Part shown: positions 61,301-64,000 of the stretch, piece by piece
Numbering within the stretch: the first letter of the stretch is position 1
Layout of the letters: each line of letters opens with the position of its first letter
Assembly (NCBI GenBank): GCA_964652235.1
Contig: CAZZDK010000002.1
Span: 62,001 to 126,000, forward strand
Origin: CAZZDK01 sp964652235
GTDB lineage: Bacteria > Pseudomonadota > Alphaproteobacteria > UBA9219
Reading direction: 5' to 3'
DNA: 64,000 nucleotides
Notes under the pieces: generated by a model
Database searches by the model: none
What the model saw: the letters and a program-made list of their open reading frames with translations, nothing else
What the model was told of the DNA's origin: nothing
Position numbers and translations under genes: made by a program

Positions 61301-61518
61301 TCCAAAGGACGCGCGATCAGCTCCACCGCGTCGGGCGCCTTGTACCCGTTCGCGCTGACCATGATATCGACCATCGGAACGCTGATCTGCGGCTCTTCCT
61401 CTCGCGGCAAACTGGAAAGGGCCATAAATCCCGCCGCCAGGCTCGCCAAGAGAATAAGGGGCGTCAGCTTCGATCGGATAAAAATCTGGGTCAACCGCCC
61501 CGACAGACCTACCCTCAT
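58333..61518 (-). CDS. RND-family efflux pump inner-membrane transporter
   Basis: A 1061-residue protein with 12 helices and two large periplasmic loops. Proton-relay aspartates are seen in SIGILVDDAIVIVENIVR. The sequence (SNGYKAPDAVELIARPLED type loop, RFFTGTDADAAIL) is of the HAE1/AcrB-like kind used for drugs or hydrophobic compounds, not the heavy-metal kind. It overlaps the adaptor gene by 4 bp (ATGA-type coupling). It is the exporting part of a tripartite system with the adaptor upstream and a TolC-like gene on the other side. Confidence 0.9.
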   Translation of the reverse strand: MRVGLSGRLTQIFIRSKLTPLILLASLAAGFMALSSLPREEEPQISVPMVDIMVSANGYKAPDAVELIARPLEDIVKGIDGVEHVYSQTQDDYVVATARFFTGTDADAAILRVHEKIRANIRDLPKGIPEPIIIGRGINDVPIVTLTLSAKPEAAERWDGNALHRLALELQHELAKTENVGLNFIVGGEPSQIRVEPDPEKLALYGITLEQLVDKISNANRSFQIGAFEQTNKYLPVVAGQNLEGVPDIGLLLLTSRDGRPVYVKDVASVEIGGAESDARVWTMTRAPDGSLKARPAVTLAFAKRKNTNAVTVADEILKRLDVLKTTVIPPDIDVAVTRNYGETATEKADELIFHLFLATISIVVLITWAIGWREGVVVFVVIPTTILLTLFSAWLMGYTINRVSLFALIFSIGILVDDAIVIVENIVRRWRLDKGADIVDTAVDAVSEVGNPTIVATLTIMAALLPMMFVTGLMGPYMSPIPANASMAMLFSFFVAEIITPWLLLKVSGRHFIETNEEDPEHTHGRLTRFYERWARPLVEDRARAKRFLLYVAGATLVCFLFFPLKIVTVKLLPVDKKSEMQVVLDLPKGTTLEATERTLREAAVKLESLPEMKSIQLYAGAASPFNFNGLVRHSFLRGEPQQGELQLNLTPKGERDRSSHQIALDVRARLKSLALPEGAVLKVVEVPPGPPVLATLLAEIYGPDPATRRAEAEKVRRAFQETDFITDIDTSYDHQGERLRFSINQENLEYYGVEEKAVYDTLAAITGGVKIGYSQRGEGEKPVDITIKMPKSGLWFGERILSTPVPAGGTKREGKNVELGDVVTATKERSSYPVYRRDGRFVETVSGELAGRYEAPLYGMLAVGNKLAADKELAVRYHGQPLDESKPTLLWDGEWEVTYVTFRDMGAAFIVALLGIYLLVVGLFKSFLVPLVILVPVPLTLIGIILGHALFGAPFSAPSMIGFIALAGIIVRNSILLVDFIRHLRAGGMPLREALLEAGRIRLRPIVLTAAAAMIGAAFILFDPIFQGLAISLVFGLASATALTLLVIPAIYVWAGTRD

Positions 61519-62573
61519 GGCAACACCACCCTGTCGCCGTCGCGCAGGCCTGCAAGAATTTCGACCTTTCCTCCCCTGGGCAGACCCTTGCGAACGACAA
61601 TTTCGCGCCCGTCCTCAAGCTTGACGTAATCGATCCCGGCCCGGCGGTAAAGGGCGGCGGCGGGAACCGTCAGGGCCTCGCGGTCCCCCGCGGAAACGTA
61701 GGCCAGCGTGCGTTCGCCCACGAAATAATCGCCGAGCCCCGCAACGGTAACGTCCGCCATGACACGGCCGTTCTTAATTTCCGGATAAACGAGCCTAACG
61801 GTTCCGGCCTGAAGACCTTCTTTCCCGTCGCCTCCCATACCTCGGGCGCCGACCAAAACCGTATCCCCCTCTTTCAAAAAACGCGCATGGCGTTCCGGCA
61901 GTTCGATTCGCAAAACGTAATTTTCCTGCGAAAGAACGGCGATCGTCTCGCCCGCCATCACAACAGCGCCACGCGAAACAGGCACTTTCAGCACTCGCCC
62001 CGCGCTCGGCGCAAGCACCGCGCCTTCCGTCGCCTGTTGGGCGACTTCCTGTTTGCCGGAACGGGCGGCCTGCAAATTGTTTTCCGCTATCTCCAACGCC
62101 GCGCGGGCCTCGTCGAGACGAGCCTGCGTGCCGTAACCGGATTCGCGCAAATCCTTCGCGCGCGAGAAATCGAGTTTCGCTTTGTCATAGGCCGACTGAG
62201 CGGCCTGGATGCCCGCTTCAAGGCCCTGCGCCTTGATGGTCAGCTTCGGATCGCCCACCAAAGCGATGGTGTCGCCCGCCGAAACGCGGTCGCCCTCTTT
62301 GACCGCCAAAAGGCTGAGCGTGCCGCTGATCCGCGCGCGCGCCTGCACTTCGCGTACCGACTCGACCGTGGCGATGACGGCCTTCAGGTCTGCCATCTTT
62401 TCCGGCTGAACCTCGTAAATTTCGGCGGCGAAGGAGCCCTTCGAGAAAAAAACCGTCATTGCGAGGCCCATAAGGGCCGAAGCCATCCAGAGTCCCGCAG
62501 AAAGGCCCTGCAAAGGTCCCGGATTGCTCCGCCGCGCTCGCGATGACAAGAAGACGGGGAAAAGATTTCTCAT
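61515..62573 (-). CDS. RND efflux periplasmic adaptor (MFP) protein
   Basis: A 352-residue protein: signal region, then lipoyl-type hairpin with AVKEGDRVSAGDTIALVGDP, the coiled-coil hairpin (AAQSAYDKAKLDFSRAKDLR), and the beta-barrel/membrane-proximal part ending in GKVEILAGLRDGDRVVLP. The N-terminal 40 residues (RARRSNPGPLQGLSAGLWMA...) are encoded by a dispersed repeat, which here supplies the hydrophobic segment of the signal sequence. It joins the pump to an outer-membrane channel. Confidence 0.88.
   Translation of the reverse strand: MRNLFPVFLSSRARRSNPGPLQGLSAGLWMASALMGLAMTVFFSKGSFAAEIYEVQPEKMADLKAVIATVESVREVQARARISGTLSLLAVKEGDRVSAGDTIALVGDPKLTIKAQGLEAGIQAAQSAYDKAKLDFSRAKDLRESGYGTQARLDEARAALEIAENNLQAARSGKQEVAQQATEGAVLAPSAGRVLKVPVSRGAVVMAGETIAVLSQENYVLRIELPERHARFLKEGDTVLVGARGMGGDGKEGLQAGTVRLVYPEIKNGRVMADVTVAGLGDYFVGERTLAYVSAGDREALTVPAAALYRRAGIDYVKLEDGREIVVRKGLPRGGKVEILAGLRDGDRVVLP
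62454..62548. repeat. Dispersed palindromic repeat inside the adaptor gene
   Basis: The ends CGTCATTGCGAG and CTCGCGATGACAA are inverted repeats, and the core GGATTGCTCCGCCGCGCTCG fits the well-known alphaproteobacterial/rickettsial 'CGTCATTGCGAG...GCAATCC' interspersed repeat. About 95 bp. It is translated in frame in the adaptor. Confidence 0.75.
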
Positions 62574-62616
62574 AGGCGTTCATCCTTTCGCTTCTATCAT
62601 GCCCCTTGCCTTTTAT

Positions 62617-62632
62617 ATTAGCAAGTGCTAAT
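62617..62632. promoter_or_regulatory. ArsR/SqrR-type operator palindrome
   Basis: ATTAGCA-AG-TGCTAAT is a perfect 7-bp inverted repeat, 9 bp before the regulator start and 44 bp from the start of the divergent adaptor gene. It likely controls both directions. Confidence 0.75.
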
Positions 62633-62641
62633 TTAGCAGAC

Positions 62642-62983
62642 ATGAATATAAAGGCCCAGACTTTTTGCCTTAAGGCCGACGGCGCGGCGCGACTCATGAA
62701 AAGCCTCGCCAACGCACACAGGCTTATGATCCTTTGCCGTCTGCACGAGGGCGAAGCCTCGGTCGGCGATATCGAAAAGGCCGTGCCCCTCGCGCAATCC
62801 GCCCTTTCGCAGCATTTGGCCCGCTTGCGGCGAGAAGGGATTGTCAGAACGCGCCGCCAGGCGCAAACTGTCCGCTACAGCCTTGTGAAAGGGCCCGCCG
62901 TAGCGATCATTCGCCAGCTTTACGGGCTTTATTGCGGTTCTTCCCCCAACGAAGGAAAAAGGAGAAAACGCCATGACGCTTAA
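62642..62983 (+). CDS. SqrR/BigR-like ArsR-family regulator
   Basis: 113 residues from ATG 62642. Winged helix with SVGDIEKAVPLAQSALSQHL and ARLRREGIVRTRRQAQTVRY. Cys9, Cys32 and Cys98 correspond in spacing (66 residues between the last two) to the Cys9/41/107 set of SqrR, which senses persulfides through Cys41 and Cys107. It is expected to repress when reduced. Next to an RND pump and a DUF2892 gene, as in BigR-type operons. Confidence 0.8.
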   Translation: MNIKAQTFCLKADGAARLMKSLANAHRLMILCRLHEGEASVGDIEKAVPLAQSALSQHLARLRREGIVRTRRQAQTVRYSLVKGPAVAIIRQLYGLYCGSSPNEGKRRKRHDA

Positions 62984-63194
62984 TCCTCTCAATCTCGACC
63001 GAGCGGTAATGGTCTTTGCGGGCGTGATTAACCTGCTCGCGTTGATCCTGGCCTATATCTACACGCCCTGGTGGCTCATCCTGTCCTTTTTGGTCAGCGT
63101 CGGACTTATCCAGGCGCCGCTTACGGGATTCTGCCCGCCCGCCATTTTCTTCAAGAAACTTGGCATCAAGCCCGGCATCGCTTTCGATCCTTAA
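62973..63194 (+). CDS. DUF2892-like small membrane protein
   Basis: A 73-residue protein with two helices (LDRAVMVFAGVINLLALILA and WWLILSFLVSVGLIQAPLTG). It ends in TGFCPPAIFFKKLG, the DUF2892/YgaP-type motif associated with sulfur handling. It is translated coupled to the regulator (overlap of 11 bp). Confidence 0.75.
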   Translation: MTLNPLNLDRAVMVFAGVINLLALILAYIYTPWWLILSFLVSVGLIQAPLTGFCPPAIFFKKLGIKPGIAFDP

Positions 63195-63207
63195 GAACAG
63201 GTCCTTT

Positions 63208-64000
63208 ATGAAGCTCGCCACTCTTCTCGCGCTCGCCGCCCTTGTCCTTTGCGCCCCGGCGCAAGCCCAAACGTTCGAGGAGGCCCTCGCGGCCTCTTAC
63301 GAGCACAACCCGGGCATCCAGGCGCGAAGGGCGCAGGCGAGGGCCGCAGACGAGGGAGTGGCGGAGGCCGTAAGCGCCTATCGCCCCGACATCGAGGCGA
63401 CAGGCGGGATCGGCGCGTCGCGGCAGACCATTGCGGGCGGCGATCCCATCAGCAAGAAAGACACGCTCACGCCCCGCGACGTGGGCGTGAGCGTCAAGCA
63501 GCCTCTTTTTAGAGGTTTTCGTTCGCAAAGCGGCGTTGAATCCGCGCAAGCCCAAGCCAAGGCCGCCCACGCTCTTTTGCGCCAGGGGGAACAGGGGCTT
63601 TTGTTCGAGACGGCCCGCATCTATCTCGACGTTCTGCAAAGCCAAAGCATCGTAGAGCTGACCCGCAATAACGAGCGCCTTTTGCGCGAACAGCTCGAAG
63701 CGACGCAGCGCCGCTTCGATGTGGGTGAGGTCACCAAAACGGACGTTTCGCAATCCATCGCCCGGCTGAACGGCGCTTTGGCGGCGCGGACCCGCGCCGA
63801 AGGCGCTTTGGCAAATGATCGCGCTGCTTTCACGCGGCTCGTCGGTGCGCCGCCGACGGACCTGAAGGCTCCGGCGTTTGCTCCACCTTCCTTCCGTAGC
63901 GCAGAGGAAGCAGCCCAGCTCGCCGAAAAGAACCATCCCTCCGTTCTTGCGGCCCAGCTGGGACACGAGGCGGCCAAAGCCGACATCACCAAAGCCGAGG
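63208..64000 (+). CDS. TolC-family outer-membrane channel protein, 3' end outside window
   Basis: At least 264 residues from ATG 63208. Signal peptide with ALAALVLCAPAQAQ cleavage site, then the OMF (TolC) helical repeat EEALAASYEHNPGIQARRAQ and the LRQGEQGLLFETARIYLDVL region, characteristic of outer-membrane efflux proteins. It likely completes the tripartite pump encoded on the opposite strand. Confidence 0.85.
   Translation, partial: MKLATLLALAALVLCAPAQAQTFEEALAASYEHNPGIQARRAQARAADEGVAEAVSAYRPDIEATGGIGASRQTIAGGDPISKKDTLTPRDVGVSVKQPLFRGFRSQSGVESAQAQAKAAHALLRQGEQGLLFETARIYLDVLQSQSIVELTRNNERLLREQLEATQRRFDVGEVTKTDVSQSIARLNGALAARTRAEGALANDRAAFTRLVGAPPTDLKAPAFAPPSFRSAEEAAQLAEKNHPSVLAAQLGHEAAKADITKAE

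Overview
The window looks like an alphaproteobacterial chromosome, probably from the Rhodospirillales and neighbouring groups. Support comes from flagellin followed by flbT and flaF, a SqrR/BigR-type ArsR regulator, a FabI-type enoyl reductase, quinone-dependent PyrD, and a copy of the short 'CGTCATTGCGAG' dispersed repeat known from alphaproteobacteria. All names rest on motifs and gene order read by eye; no database search was run.

Positions 1 to about 18.9 kb are accessory DNA, best read as the right end of a prophage. Late genes come first on the plus strand: host-specificity tail protein, DUF2793-like and lectin-like tail proteins, a possible holin, an endolysin, and nested Rz/Rz1 spanins (1-5845). 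Next, on the minus strand, is a seven-gene operon (11870-5857): MurF-like ligase, a 68-residue six-cysteine peptide, two D-Ala-D-Ala-ligase-type ATP-grasp enzymes, a C39-like cysteine peptidase, a VanX-like D,D-dipeptidase and glutamate racemase. This is a compact kit for rewriting the end of the peptidoglycan stem peptide, or for making a D-amino-acid-containing peptide, and is the strongest candidate for an undescribed system. Small regulatory genes follow (11998-18529): three Xre-type regulators, a Nudix protein, three mutually related small proteins, a FemX/LPG-synthetase-like acyltransferase and an array of four ACC-N7-GGT operators. A 3' fragment of tRNA-Thr at 18836-18904 looks like the distal attachment site. 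An HNH nuclease and an unknown gene lie between it and the core chromosome.

From 20.4 kb the sequence is GC-richer and mostly housekeeping: an EAL/GGDEF protein, a TPP riboswitch ahead of an unrecognised gene, secF, a prepilin peptidase, a WrbA-like flavoprotein, a polyprenol-sugar group (membrane GT, GT2, GtrA), clpB, a D12-class adenine methylase, kdsB, pyrD, an S24-type regulator, lysS, and a pseudokinase with a membrane partner. A tRNA-Glu has its 3' end repeated about 200 bp downstream, a scar of integration, followed by an orphan HEXXH protein. Then come a polysaccharide ABC exporter and pgk.

The motility block (47.8-54.3 kb) holds a small conserved-looking protein, a glycosyltransferase, a sigma-54-driven flagellin, flbT and flaF, and on the other strand motA, motB and fabI. 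A phosphatase-fold protein lacking its catalytic cysteine follows, then thrS and infC (which reads best from an AUA start). The window ends in an RND efflux system (pump and adaptor on minus; SqrR-like regulator, DUF2892 protein and TolC-like channel on plus) around a perfect operator palindrome.
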